Shown here one piece after another: positions 17,059 to 25,871 of a stretch of DNA of 63,656 nucleotides. Within the stretch, counting starts at the first letter, position 1; each line of letters starts with the position of its first letter. A program made the position numbers and the translations under genes. The notes under the pieces were generated by a model. It ran no database searches. It worked only from the letters and a program-made list of their open reading frames with translations, and was not told the origin of the DNA. Origin of the DNA: Rhizobiaceae bacterium (GTDB lineage Bacteria > Pseudomonadota > Alphaproteobacteria > Rhizobiales > Rhizobiaceae); contig JANQKQ010000056.1 of assembly GCA_028281105.1 (NCBI GenBank), forward strand, positions 1-63,656, written 5' to 3'.

Positions 17059-17904
17059 CTATCGCCGCTTGTAATCGTAGTCGGGCAGGAACGGCTGGAT
17101 GATGCGCTCGCCGATGTCGCACTCGGTCGTTCGAGCGGCCTGGGCGAGGACGACTGGTAGGTCCGACGCGGCGGAATAGCTCGCGTTCATCACCGGCAGC
17201 GTGCGCGTGCCCGCGATCTCCAGCACCAGCTTGCGGCGCACCGCGTGGGGGAACTCAGCCCAGTCTTGCACCGAGATCATGAACGCGCCCGGCCCGCCGA
17301 TGACGCAGTCGGCGTAGTACTGATCGAGCTTGTCGATGCCGAAGCCGATGGCGGTCTCCTTGACCATCAGCGGCAGGCCGTTGATGACGATGCCGTCGGC
17401 GATCAGGCGGTCGCGAACCTGGTCGACCCGCCTGCCCTGATTGTTCGGTCCATCACCGGAGACGTCCAGCACCTGGCGGGCGGGCAGCGCGCCCGAAGTG
17501 CCGAACAGGCCGCGCGAGGCGATCATGGCCGAGGAGATCGAGGTGCGGTTGTATTCGCCCGGCTGCTGCGACGCCAAAGTATCGGCGAAGGCGTTTGCCG
17601 TGTGCGGGCCGTCGATCAACGTCCAGGGCACCACCACCTTCTGCGCCGCGGTGCCCGACCATTCCAGATAGGTGACCATGATGCGACCATGGCGACCGCG
17701 CACGATCGCCCGTATCACCTCGGGCGAGCGGAACGCGGCCACGTAGCCGGCGCGCTGCAGCGCCTTTTCGTCTGCGTCCATGGAACTGGAGACATCGACT
17801 GCCAGCACCAGTTCCAGATCAACCGCGCCGTGGGTTTCGCCACCGGCCCAAGGCGGAGCCAGCAAGATCAACATCGCTGCCAGCAGGTGGCGAACGCAGA
17901 GCAA
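17059..17904 (-). CDS. DUF1194 protein (secreted VWA-like)
   Basis: The 281-residue protein has an N-terminal signal peptide (LLAAMLILLAPPWAGG). A von Willebrand A-like domain has the metal-site motif DLELVLAVDVSSSMDADEK (DxSxS, about 28-45), then TSISSAMIAS and QVLDVSGDGPNNQGR, as in DUF1194 proteins. It is probably a periplasmic adhesion or binding protein; function unknown. The frame starts at TTG 17904, which gives a good signal peptide; ATG 17874 is the alternative. The stop lies 43 bases upstream of the next gene's end on the same strand side, so it may share a transcript with the phosphodiester-glycosidase-like gene upstream. Confidence 0.8.
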   Translation of the reverse strand: MLCVRHLLAAMLILLAPPWAGGETHGAVDLELVLAVDVSSSMDADEKALQRAGYVAAFRSPEVIRAIVRGRHGRIMVTYLEWSGTAAQKVVVPWTLIDGPHTANAFADTLASQQPGEYNRTSISSAMIASRGLFGTSGALPARQVLDVSGDGPNNQGRRVDQVRDRLIADGIVINGLPLMVKETAIGFGIDKLDQYYADCVIGGPGAFMISVQDWAEFPHAVRRKLVLEIAGTRTLPVMNASYSAASDLPVVLAQAARTTECDIGERIIQPFLPDYDYKRR

Positions 17905-17947
17905 GCGCCGGACTACCCCATCACACCCGCCTTCCGCGCGCGATCGT

Positions 17948-18823
17948 TCATCGCCGCACTACCATCAGTGCGTTATGCACCGGGGTTTCGCCGCGAAAGT
18001 CGAGTGCCGGGTGGCCGTCGACCCAGGCCTGGGTCGAGCCGCCGCCGTCGAGCGCCAGCGCCGCGTCGCATCCGTAGACGCCGCCCTTGCCGGGCGAGCG
18101 AAACAGCCAGGCGGCTTCATACAGGCTCAAGCCCCCACGGGTGACCAGCAGCACGATCACCTCGCCTGATTTCAGGGTGCACACCAGCGTGCGCTTTTCC
18201 AGGTTTCCGCGGTTGACGCGCATGGCCCAGCGTCCGCCCGGCTCGATCATCACCGGCTTCGACTGAATGATATCGCCGTCGGCGGCGGGCGCGCGCCTGC
18301 TGGTCGGCTCGATGCGCGGCGAGCCGGCCTCGATGATCAGATGGCCGCCGCTCCTGGTCCAGGCTTTGGACAAGGCGGTTGAATCGTGCACGAGAAGCCC
18401 CACAGGGATGAGCTTCTTGCCGGTGTTGTCGACGGCGAAAAACCCACCGTTGACGGCCAGCGCAGCGCCCTCGCGCCCGCCGATGGCGTCGACCCGGTCC
18501 CCGTCTTCGTCGCCCTGCAGGCCGACCGAGAACGAGTAAACCGCCGTGTCGATGCGGAAGGCGAGGATTTCGACGCCGTTGAGCGCACGGGTGCGCAGCG
18601 CCTGCATGCCGGGGCTCACCGCCTGCCACTCCTGCTGCGCCAGGTGAGCGGCGACCTCGACGGCCCGGGCCGGCGGCTGCGGCGGCGAGGACTGGGCGTG
18701 GGCGATCACGCCGGTCGCCAGAATGGCGACAATCGTCGCCCACCACAGGCGCAACGCCGGCGGTCGGTGTCGAGCCCGCGGTCTTCGAACCGCGGATGCC
18801 GCCCCCGATTGAACCAGACTCAT
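17948..18823 (-). CDS. Phosphodiester glycosidase (NAGPA/DUF2233) family protein
   Basis: The 291-residue protein has an Arg-rich N-terminus and a hydrophobic segment (LWWATIVAILATGVIAHA, about 27-44) that should act as a signal peptide or anchor. The catalytic domain has AVNGGFFAVDNTGKKLIPVG (about 130-150), PVMIEPGGRWAMRVNR and the C-terminal CDAALALDGGGSTQAWV motif, all typical of this family. Relatives cleave N-acetylglucosamine phosphodiesters; bacterial substrates are mostly unknown and probably envelope glycans. The start is ATG 18823. It is followed on the same strand by the DUF1194 gene (43 bases). Confidence 0.8.
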   Translation of the reverse strand: MSLVQSGAASAVRRPRARHRPPALRLWWATIVAILATGVIAHAQSSPPQPPARAVEVAAHLAQQEWQAVSPGMQALRTRALNGVEILAFRIDTAVYSFSVGLQGDEDGDRVDAIGGREGAALAVNGGFFAVDNTGKKLIPVGLLVHDSTALSKAWTRSGGHLIIEAGSPRIEPTSRRAPAADGDIIQSKPVMIEPGGRWAMRVNRGNLEKRTLVCTLKSGEVIVLLVTRGGLSLYEAAWLFRSPGKGGVYGCDAALALDGGGSTQAWVDGHPALDFRGETPVHNALMVVRR

Positions 18824-19031
18824 TGGCTACTTTCCGTTTCAGGTAGGAGTCTTTGTTTTCACGCACTTTCGCGAGCGCAAAAGTCTGCAACTTTTGCTGA
18901 AAGTGCTCTGTTACCGGCAGTGTTTCGTTCCGGCCCCGCATCGTCAAGGGCACGGCCGCACAAAGCCGATTCGCACCGGCAAGATAGCGGGCAGATGTAT
19001 TGAGATTGTGGCGGCAGGCCGCCCGCCAACG

Positions 19032-21545
19032 CTACCCGCGCAGCCGCTCGTTGTCGGGATCGAACGGGCTGTCGGCGATCACGGTCGCCTTGTGCAACTT
19101 GCCCAGCAGCTTGATCTGTATCTGCGTGCCGACGGCGGAAAATGCCGGGCGCACCATGGCGAGCGCCAGGGATTTGTCCACCCGCCAGCCATAGGCGCCG
19201 TTGGTGGCCCGGCCGACCAGATTGCCGTCCATATCGACAATCGCCTCGGAGCCGCGCGCGTCATAGGCATCGACGTCGTGCACTTCCAAGGTGACGAAGT
19301 TCCAGTTGAGCCCGTCATTCTGGGCCTTGATCACCGCGTCCCGGCCGATGAAGTCGCCCTTGTCCGGGTGAACGAACCGATCAAGACCTGACTCCAGAGC
19401 ATTGTATTCAATGGACAATTCGCGCGGCACAAGGCGATATGATTTTTCGATCGACATCGACGACATGGCGCGGATGCCGAACGGGGCGATGGAGAACTCC
19501 TCGCCCGCCGCCATCACCGCATCGAAGATGGCGTTCTGCTGCTCGATCGGGTGATGCAGTTCCCAGCCCAGTTCGCCGACGAAGTTGACGCGCAGGGCGT
19601 GCGCGGACGCGTGACCGACATTGATCGGCTGGCCCGAGAGCCAACGGAAATTGTTGTTGGACAGATCGGCGCGGGTCAGTTTACGCAGCACGTCGCGCGA
19701 CTTGGGCCCGGCCAGCACCAGCACGCCGTATTTCTGGGTGATCGGCCGCAGGCTCACCGAGCCGTCGGCGGGCGCAAGCTTGTACAGATAGTCGTGGTCG
19801 TGGTTTTCGAACGCGCCGGCGGAGACCAGGTAGAAGACGCCCGGCTGCCATTCGTAGACGGTGAATTCCGAACGCACGCCGCCGTTGCGGGTGAGCATAT
19901 GGCACAGCGCCACCCTGCCCCGGGTCTTCGGGATCTTGTTGGCGAAGATGGATTCCAGCCAGTCGCGCGCACCCGGCCCGCTCACTTCCATCTTGGCGAA
20001 CGCCGACATGTCGAGCAGGCCGACATTCTCGGTCACGTTCTTGATCTCGTTGCCGATGTGCTCGAACGCGTTGGAGCGGCCGAAACGGTAGCGTTCCTTG
20101 ATGTGGCCGTCGATCGGATTGGAATGATTGTGGGCGGTGATGACGTCCGCATAGGCGCGGTCTTCGGCGGAAATCTCGTAGTCCGGCGAGGGCGCGTACC
20201 AGTTGGCCCGCTCCCAGCCATAGACCGAGCCGAATACCCCGCCCAGCCGCTTCTGCCGCTCATAGGACGGCGAGGTCTTCAAGGGCCGGGCGGCGCCGCG
20301 CTCTTCCTCCGGGTAGTGAACGGTGAACACGTTGCGATAGGCTTCCTCATTCTTTTCAATGAGATAGCCTTCGGTCGCGTAAGGCCCGAAGCGGCGCGGA
20401 TCGACGCCCATCATGTCGATGGTCGGCTCGCCCTCAACGATCCATTCGGCGATCTGCCAGCCGGCGCCGCCGGCCGCGGTGACGCCGAACGAGTGTCCCT
20501 CGTTGAGCCAGAAATTCTTCAGCCGCGGCGCCGGGCCGATGATCGGGCTGCCATCCGGCGTGTAGGCGATGGCGCCGTTGTAGCAGCGCTTGATGCCCAG
20601 TTCGCCGAAGGCCGGCACGCGCACGATTGCCGATTCGATGTGGCGCTCGATGCGGTCCAGGTCTTCCTGGAATAGCTCGTACTCGCTGTCCGGCGACGGG
20701 CCGTCCACATAGCAGGCCGGCGCGCCGGCCTCGTAGGGGCCCAGCAGCAGGCCGCCGTTCTCCTCGCGCATGTACCACGATGAATCCGCATCGCGCAGCA
20801 CGCCCATTTCGGGCAGGCCCTGCTCCTTGCGCGCGAGAATGTCGGGATGCGGCTCGGTGACGATGTATTGGTGCTCGACGGGGATCACCGGCACGTCGAG
20901 GCCGACCATGGCGCCGGTCTTGCGGGCGAAGTTGCCCGTACAGGAGACAACATGCTCGGCGACGATGTCGCCCTTGTCGGTCTTGACCAGCCACTTGCCG
21001 TCGGCGGTCTGCTCGATGGCCGTGACCGTGGTGTTGCGGTGGATGGTGGCGCCTTTGTCGCGGGCGGCCTTGGCCATCGCCTGGGTCAGATCGGCGGGCT
21101 GTATGTAGCCATCGTCAGGATGCTGGATCGCCCCGATCAGCCCGTCGGTGTCGCACAGCGGCCAGATTTCCTTGATCTCATCAGGGGTGAGCACGTTGAC
21201 CGGCACGCCGATGGTCTCGGCCACCCCGGCGTAATACATGTATTCGTCCCACCGGTCCGGCGTCTGGGCGATGCGGATGTTGGTGCATTTGGAGAAACCG
21301 ACATTCATGCCGGTCTCTTCCTGCAGCTCCTCATAGAAGCGTACCGAGTATTTATGAATCTGGCCGACCGAATAGGACAGGTTGAACAGGGGCAGCAGGC
21401 CGGCCGCGTGCCAGGTCGAGCCCGACGTCAGCTCCTTGCGCTCGATCAGGACGGCGTCGTCCCAGCCCTTGTTGGCCAGGTGGTACAGCGTAGAGACGCC
21501 GACCACCCCGCCGCCGATCACCACCGCCCGCGCTTGAGATTGCAT
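19032..21545 (-). CDS. FAD-dependent dimethylglycine/sarcosine dehydrogenase-like enzyme with GcvT domain
   Basis: The 837-residue enzyme has an N-terminal Rossmann FAD domain (VVIGGGVVGVSTLYHLANKG, about 8-27, and ERKELTSGSTWHAAGLLPLF, with the TWHAAG box where FAD binds through His in DMGDH/SARDH). A DAO fold follows to about 390. The C-terminal half is a GcvT/aminomethyltransferase pair of domains (about 430-830; FGRSNAFEHIGNE, LLDMSAFAKMEVSGPGA, LGWELHHPIEQ). The family oxidatively demethylates dimethylglycine or sarcosine and passes the one-carbon unit to tetrahydrofolate. The start is ATG 21545 behind GGGGGA. The GlxA/GbdR-like regulator nearby is a plausible controller. Dimethylglycine rather than sarcosine is a guess. 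Confidence 0.85.
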   Translation of the reverse strand: MQSQARAVVIGGGVVGVSTLYHLANKGWDDAVLIERKELTSGSTWHAAGLLPLFNLSYSVGQIHKYSVRFYEELQEETGMNVGFSKCTNIRIAQTPDRWDEYMYYAGVAETIGVPVNVLTPDEIKEIWPLCDTDGLIGAIQHPDDGYIQPADLTQAMAKAARDKGATIHRNTTVTAIEQTADGKWLVKTDKGDIVAEHVVSCTGNFARKTGAMVGLDVPVIPVEHQYIVTEPHPDILARKEQGLPEMGVLRDADSSWYMREENGGLLLGPYEAGAPACYVDGPSPDSEYELFQEDLDRIERHIESAIVRVPAFGELGIKRCYNGAIAYTPDGSPIIGPAPRLKNFWLNEGHSFGVTAAGGAGWQIAEWIVEGEPTIDMMGVDPRRFGPYATEGYLIEKNEEAYRNVFTVHYPEEERGAARPLKTSPSYERQKRLGGVFGSVYGWERANWYAPSPDYEISAEDRAYADVITAHNHSNPIDGHIKERYRFGRSNAFEHIGNEIKNVTENVGLLDMSAFAKMEVSGPGARDWLESIFANKIPKTRGRVALCHMLTRNGGVRSEFTVYEWQPGVFYLVSAGAFENHDHDYLYKLAPADGSVSLRPITQKYGVLVLAGPKSRDVLRKLTRADLSNNNFRWLSGQPINVGHASAHALRVNFVGELGWELHHPIEQQNAIFDAVMAAGEEFSIAPFGIRAMSSMSIEKSYRLVPRELSIEYNALESGLDRFVHPDKGDFIGRDAVIKAQNDGLNWNFVTLEVHDVDAYDARGSEAIVDMDGNLVGRATNGAYGWRVDKSLALAMVRPAFSAVGTQIQIKLLGKLHKATVIADSPFDPDNERLRG

Positions 21546-21649
21546 CGATCAAGTCCCCCGGAAACCAACATGCGGCCGTCGCCGCGACGGCGAGACTATC
21601 AGACGATTTTCCCCTTGCGAACTGTCCCGGATGCGCGGGCGCGGTGTCG

Positions 21650-22849
21650 TCATTGCGACAGAGCCGCCATTGCCCGATGCGCCACGCCAAAGGTGATCTT
21701 AAATCCGCCGATGAGCGCGATCAGGTTTTCGTGGCCCGGCACCGGACCGAAGTACGGGTCCGCAGGACCCGTGGGCGGCGGCGGTAAACTCCCCTGCTCG
21801 GCTGAGATCGACAACCGTTCCATCTCCCCACCAAGCGCCGCGCGCATAGCCGGCTCGAAGGTGTTGCGCGGGCGCACGCCGGCCCAGCGGCCGATGACGG
21901 GCGCATCGCGCAGCGCCGGCGCCAGTTTCAGAGCACGATGGTAGAAATCCATATCGGCAGGATCGAAAGCGTCCGGCGCACCATCCCATTTGTCATGGGA
22001 GCTGGAGCCGATCGCAACCCGGTTGCCCGCATGCGGCACCACATAGACGCCGTCGTGATAGACGATGGGCAGATTGTCGTCGTGGGCGAATTCCACCAGC
22101 ACCGCCTGCCCCCTGACGCCTCGGCCGGCCGGACGGCCGTCGTTGAGCGGCTCCAGGAACGGCCGCAGCAGATCGTAGGCGCGCCAGCCGGCGGCTACGA
22201 CGATCGTGGCGGCGGCGATCGACGAGCCGTCGGCCAGCACCGCCCGCCCCGCCGCCGGTTCGAGGGCGGTGACGCGCGCTCCCTCGGTCAGCGCACCGGC
22301 GCCTGCCACAAACTCGCGTAGCGCCGAGCCGTAGGCGCGCGGATCGACCCGCGCGCTCAGCGCATCGAAGACGGCGCCGAACGGTGCTGATTGCGGGTCC
22401 AGCCAGCCGCGATCGACGATGGGCGGCTCGACCAACTCCATCGAATAGCGCCCCTGCCAGTTCGCTCTCGCCCCGGCGATACGTACCTGAGCATGGCCGC
22501 GCATGCCTTCGTGCGTAAGCGGCATCAGCCGGCCGCAGCGGCGAAAACCACAATCGATGCCGGTATCGGCCTCCAGTTCGCGTATCGATTCTTCAATTGA
22601 ATCCAAACAATTGAATTGAAACTGTTTTTTTGCGTTCCATCGATCCGGCATATGCGGCATCAGCGCACCCAGGAACCCGCCCGAAGCGCCCGCACCCGCC
22701 TGCCCTTCATCGACGACGATGACCGACCTGCCCGCCCGCAGCGCGTGTCGCGCCGCCCATAGGCCGAGGATGCCGGCGCCGATGACGAGCACGTCCGCGC
22801 CGCGCGTTGCCGGCAACGGTTGTGCTGTTGTTGTGGTAGATGGTTTCAT
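21650..22849 (-). CDS. FAD-dependent oxidoreductase, MnmC2-like (DAO family)
   Basis: The protein has about 399 residues. Its FAD Rossmann motif is VLVIGAGILGLWAARHALRAG (about 19-39), followed by VVDEGQAGAGASGGFLGALMPHMPDRW, a pattern also seen in the oxidase half (C-terminal domain) of bifunctional MnmC. The DAO fold continues to GFKITFGVAHRAMAAL at the end. It lies divergent to mnmD with 53 bases between starts, so the two MnmC halves appear to be separate genes. If so, it oxidises cmnm5U34 to nm5U34 before methylation by MnmD. It could instead be a general amine/amino-acid oxidase. I use ATG 22849; the frame also opens at TTG 22882. Confidence 0.6.
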   Translation of the reverse strand: MKPSTTTTAQPLPATRGADVLVIGAGILGLWAARHALRAGRSVIVVDEGQAGAGASGGFLGALMPHMPDRWNAKKQFQFNCLDSIEESIRELEADTGIDCGFRRCGRLMPLTHEGMRGHAQVRIAGARANWQGRYSMELVEPPIVDRGWLDPQSAPFGAVFDALSARVDPRAYGSALREFVAGAGALTEGARVTALEPAAGRAVLADGSSIAAATIVVAAGWRAYDLLRPFLEPLNDGRPAGRGVRGQAVLVEFAHDDNLPIVYHDGVYVVPHAGNRVAIGSSSHDKWDGAPDAFDPADMDFYHRALKLAPALRDAPVIGRWAGVRPRNTFEPAMRAALGGEMERLSISAEQGSLPPPPTGPADPYFGPVPGHENLIALIGGFKITFGVAHRAMAALSQ

Positions 22850-22902
22850 CACGGCAATGGCGCCCGCCGTACCGATGGACAAAGCTGGTAGATCGTCGCG
22901 CA

Positions 22903-23595
22903 GTGAGCAATCCGGTAACCCGAACCCGCTGGCATGACAATGACGTGCCCTATTCGCAGCGCTTCGGCGACTTCTACTACTCGCGCGCCGACGGACGAGC
23001 CGAAACCGCCCATGTGTTCATCGACGGCAACCGTCTGCGCCAGCGCTGGCCGGCGATGAAAAGCTGCATCATCGGCGAACTGGGCTTCGGCACCGGCCTC
23101 AACTTCCTGGAAACCGTGCGCCAGTGGCGCGAACTGGCCCCACCCGAGGCGCGCCTCGAGTTCGTCTCTTTCGAACGCCACCCGCTCGCTGCCGCCGACA
23201 TGGCCCGTGCGCTCGCGCGCTGGCCGCAACTGGCCGAAGAAGCGGCCAGGCTGGCCGGGCTGTGGCGTGACGAGCCGCCCGCCCTCAACGCCACGTTCGC
23301 GCCCGATATACGGCTGACGGTCCATTTCGGCGACGCCAACGCAATTGTGCCGGGACTGAACCTGACGGCCGACGCCTGGTATCTGGACGGCTTTGCGCCA
23401 GCGAAAAACCCGGAGCTTTGGGGCGGCGACCTGATGAGAGCCGTCTTCGCCGCCACCCGCCCCGGCGGCACGTTCGCCACCTATACGGCGGCCGGCTGGG
23501 TGCGGCGATATCTGCAGGCGGCGGGGTTTGAGGTCACCAAACAGCCCGGCTTCGCGCGCAAGCGGCAGATGATGGTGGGGGCGAAAGCAGCCTGA
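22903..23595 (+). CDS. mnmD: MnmD-type tRNA methyltransferase
   Basis: The protein has about 230 residues. Features are TRWHDNDVPYSQRFGDFYYSR, a GELGFGTGLNFLETVRQWR SAM-binding loop (about 58), LEFVSFERHPLAAADMARAL, YLDGFAPAKNPELWG (about 160; the DGF.P.KNP.LW motif specific to MnmD/MnmC1) and GGTFATYTAAGWVRRYL. It methylates nm5(s2)U34 in tRNA to mnm5(s2)U34. The enzyme is monofunctional here; the FAD domain fused to it in E. coli MnmC is probably the divergent neighbour. The start codon is taken as GTG 22903; upstream codons of the frame overlap the divergent gene, so the exact start is uncertain. Confidence 0.85.
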   Translation: MSNPVTRTRWHDNDVPYSQRFGDFYYSRADGRAETAHVFIDGNRLRQRWPAMKSCIIGELGFGTGLNFLETVRQWRELAPPEARLEFVSFERHPLAAADMARALARWPQLAEEAARLAGLWRDEPPALNATFAPDIRLTVHFGDANAIVPGLNLTADAWYLDGFAPAKNPELWGGDLMRAVFAATRPGGTFATYTAAGWVRRYLQAAGFEVTKQPGFARKRQMMVGAKAA

Positions 23596-23769
23596 TTGGG
23601 GCGGTCCCTTACCCTAAGCTGTATATGTCGCTTCATTGCGGCTAGAACAGCGGTGACCACGTTGACAAGGGGCGGTGGCGGCTGCATAAACCGCCGCTGT
23701 TGGCTGGCTTGCCTCGCGCACAAAAAACGGAAGATTGCGGTGCGGGCAGCGGCTACAATCGCCTGAATG

Positions 23770-23853
23770 GTGGGATGCCTGAGTGGTTAAAAGGGGCGGA
23801 CTGTAAATCCGCTGGCTATGCCTACGTTGGTTCGAATCCAACTCCCACCACCA
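23770..23853 (+). tRNA. tRNA-Tyr (GTA anticodon)
   Basis: Acceptor GGTGGGA (23770-23776) pairs with TCCCACC (23843-23849), then A and an encoded CCA. The anticodon loop has ACTGTAAAT (GTA), a long variable arm is present and the T-arm is GTTGGTTCGAATCCAAC. The long variable arm fits tRNA-Tyr. Confidence 0.93.
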
Positions 23854-23877
23854 GCCGGCCGTGTAGCGGTACCTTAT

Positions 23878-23951
23878 GCGGGTATAGCTCAATGGTAGAG
23901 CAGCAGCCTTCCAAGCTGAATATGCGGGTTCGATTCCCGCTACCCGCTCCA
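23878..23951 (+). tRNA. tRNA-Gly (TCC anticodon)
   Basis: A 74-base cloverleaf: GCGGGTA (23878-23884) pairs with TACCCGC (23941-23947), followed by T and CCA. The anticodon loop CTTCCAA contains TCC, and the T-arm is GCGGGTTCGATTCCCGC. It lies 24 bases after tRNA-Tyr and is probably co-transcribed with it. Confidence 0.95.
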
Positions 23952-23958
23952 CGCCCGC

Positions 23959-24768
23959 ATGCCTGTTGGAGCAACCGCCATCGCCCATCATCGCCACAAA
24001 CGCCAGGGCGCGACCCGGCACCCGCGCAGGCGCAGCGCGCGATCGCCCGATGACCGGCTGCTCCTGTACGGCCTGCACACGGTGGCGAACGCGCTGCAAA
24101 ATCCGCGCCGGGTCAAGCATCGCCTTTGGGTCACTGCGAATGCGCGCGGGCGGCTGGGCGATGCGGTGATAGCAGAAGCCGGCGTGCCGGACGAGACCGT
24201 GGCACGTCCCGCCGATCTCGATCGGCTGGTCGGCCGCGACGCGGTTCACCAGGGCGCGGTGTTGGAATGCGAACCGCTGGTACCGCTGCAGCTTGCGGAC
24301 CTGGCCGGCCGCTCGCCGGTGCTGGTGCTTGATCAGGTGACCGATCCGCACAATGTGGGCGCGATCATGCGTTCGGCGGTGGCGCTGGGCGGCGCCGCGC
24401 TGATCACCACCGGCCGCCACAGCCCGGCCCAGACCGGGGTGCTGGCCAAGGCCGCCTCCGGCGCGCTTGACTTAATCGACCATATCGAAGTGAGCAATCT
24501 GGCCCGGGCGCTCGAAGCGCTTGAACGCGAAGGCTACCGCACCATCGGGCTCGACGGCGACGGGCCGGAACCGCTGGAGGCAAGCGTCGGGCCGGAGCCG
24601 GTGGCCCTGGTGCTGGGCGCAGAGGGCAAGGGTCTGCGCGCAAAGACCAGACAGACCTGTACGGCGCTGGCGCGCATCGACCTGCCCGGCCCGATCGCCT
24701 CGCTCAACGTGTCGAACGCCGCAGCACTGGCGCTCTATATCGCGATACGGGCGGGCGGGCGCGCATAG
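23959..24768 (+). CDS. rlmB: 23S rRNA (guanosine-2'-O-)methyltransferase RlmB-like (SPOUT family)
   Basis: The 269-residue enzyme of the TrmH/SpoU branch has an Arg/His-rich N-terminal extension and a substrate-binding domain with LYGLHTVANALQNPRRVKHRLWV (about 36). The SPOUT knot has VLVLDQVTDPHNVGAIMRSAVALG (about 118), ALVLGAEGKGLR (about 217) and IDLPGPIASLNVSNAAALALY, the three TrmH signature motifs. RlmB methylates G2251 in 23S rRNA of E. coli. The start is ATG 23959 immediately after tRNA-Gly; no clear ribosome-binding site, so a later start is possible. It ends close to the convergent secreted-protein gene. Confidence 0.85.
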   Translation: MPVGATAIAHHRHKRQGATRHPRRRSARSPDDRLLLYGLHTVANALQNPRRVKHRLWVTANARGRLGDAVIAEAGVPDETVARPADLDRLVGRDAVHQGAVLECEPLVPLQLADLAGRSPVLVLDQVTDPHNVGAIMRSAVALGGAALITTGRHSPAQTGVLAKAASGALDLIDHIEVSNLARALEALEREGYRTIGLDGDGPEPLEASVGPEPVALVLGAEGKGLRAKTRQTCTALARIDLPGPIASLNVSNAAALALYIAIRAGGRA

Positions 24769-24774
24769 CGCCGC

Positions 24775-25215
24775 CTATCGCTTGTACCTGCCGACATTGG
24801 TGATGATCTTCGGCGCGGAGGCCGATGCGCCAAGCCGGATGACGCATTCGTAGCCGGCTTCGCAAAGCTCGCGGTCGGTCTCGATGATACGGACGCGGCC
24901 GTCGTCCAGCCGTTCGATCTGGCCGTCGGGCCGCGTATCCCGGCGCTCGCCATAGTAATTGTTGACCACCGCGATGGCGACCGAGCGGCGTTTGCGCGGC
25001 CTGGTCTGCGCGGGGATCGTCGTGCGGACACGCCGATGGATCGTCGAACGCGGCGTGATGATCGAAATCGACGGCACCGACAGAATTTTGGCCTCTGCGG
25101 CGGCCGGCGCCGGCGCACCGAAGAGCGCAACGGCCGAGGCCATGGCGAAAGCCACCGTCGCTATACCGGCGGCGGCGCAAAAGCGCGGAGTTTTCCCAAA
25201 CGCGGAAGACAACAT
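24775..25215 (-). CDS. Small secreted protein (hypothetical)
   Basis: The 146-residue protein starts at ATG 25215 after AGGAAA. Residues 1-40 form a signal peptide (basic N-end, GIATVAFAMASAVALFG, AAAEA cleavage region). The mature part is basic, with THR/ARG stretches and a short C-terminal Cys pair (ELCEAGYECVIRLG). I do not recognise the family. It is probably periplasmic. The frame opens further upstream (25377) but without a start that explains the signal peptide. Confidence 0.6.
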   Translation of the reverse strand: MLSSAFGKTPRFCAAAGIATVAFAMASAVALFGAPAPAAAEAKILSVPSISIITPRSTIHRRVRTTIPAQTRPRKRRSVAIAVVNNYYGERRDTRPDGQIERLDDGRVRIIETDRELCEAGYECVIRLGASASAPKIITNVGRYKR

Positions 25216-25530
25216 GCGGGTTTCCTGTTCACGGCCGACGCACGAGCGTCCGCCCGTACCGCCGATGGTTGCGGCGCACCCTCGAACCGCGCCGGACCCG
25301 CATCCACCCCAACCATAGGTGCGCACCGAAGCCGTATCAAGCAGCACGCCCGCGCCATCGCGCGGCATCGTTAACACCGCCGGACCGGCTCAGTCGCCGC
25401 CGGCCGTGCGCAACTGGACACGCGATGCAAATCTGCTAAGCACTGGCTATCCAGGCTGGCCGGCGATTTGAATACCCGCCGGTTGCGACGATCTGCGATC
25501 GCACGGCAGTATGCCGGGCCTGCCCAAGGC

Positions 25531-25606
25531 GCTCCTGTAGCTCAGCTGGTAGAGCAGCTGATTTGTAATCAGCGGGTCGGCGGTTCGAGTCCGTCCGGGA
25601 GCACCA
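25531..25606 (+). tRNA. tRNA-Thr (TGT anticodon)
   Basis: A 76-base cloverleaf: GCTCCTG (25531-25537) pairs with CGGGAGC (25596-25602), then A and CCA. The anticodon loop TTTGTAA carries TGT, and the D- and T-arms (AGCTCAGCTGGTAGAGC; GTTCGAGTC) are standard. Confidence 0.94.
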
Positions 25607-25633
25607 AAGGCACTTTGCGAAGCAAAGTGCCTT
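25607..25633 (+). terminator. Long perfect hairpin after tRNA-Thr
   Basis: AAGGCACTTTGC (25607-25618), loop GAA, GCAAAGTGCCTT (25622-25633): a 12-base perfect stem. No clear T-run follows, so it may be a terminator of unusual type or a processing hairpin of the tRNA transcript. Confidence 0.45.
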
Positions 25634-25668
25634 CTGAGTCTGCCAGACAGCAGAACCTCTCAGCGGCA

Positions 25669-25687
25669 GGTGTTTCGCGGAAACACC
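25669..25687 (+). repeat. Second short hairpin downstream of tRNA-Thr
   Basis: GGTGTTTC (25669-25676), GCG, GAAACACC (25680-25687). No T-run follows; role unknown. The remaining 180 bases to the next gene show no coding or structural signal I can support. Confidence 0.4.
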
Positions 25688-25871
25688 GGGAGCCTGACGG
25701 GCGTAGGTTTGATTTGTCTCGCGGCTGATCCTCGCTTCGCTCGGGTCTCCGACGGGGCGCGCTGACCGCGCGGCGGCCGTGCGGCCTTGCGAACCCTTCA
25801 GGTTCGAGGTTGCTCCGGCCAGGCGGTCCGAGGATAACTGGAAGTGGCCTTTCGACAGGTCACGTCGGTCC

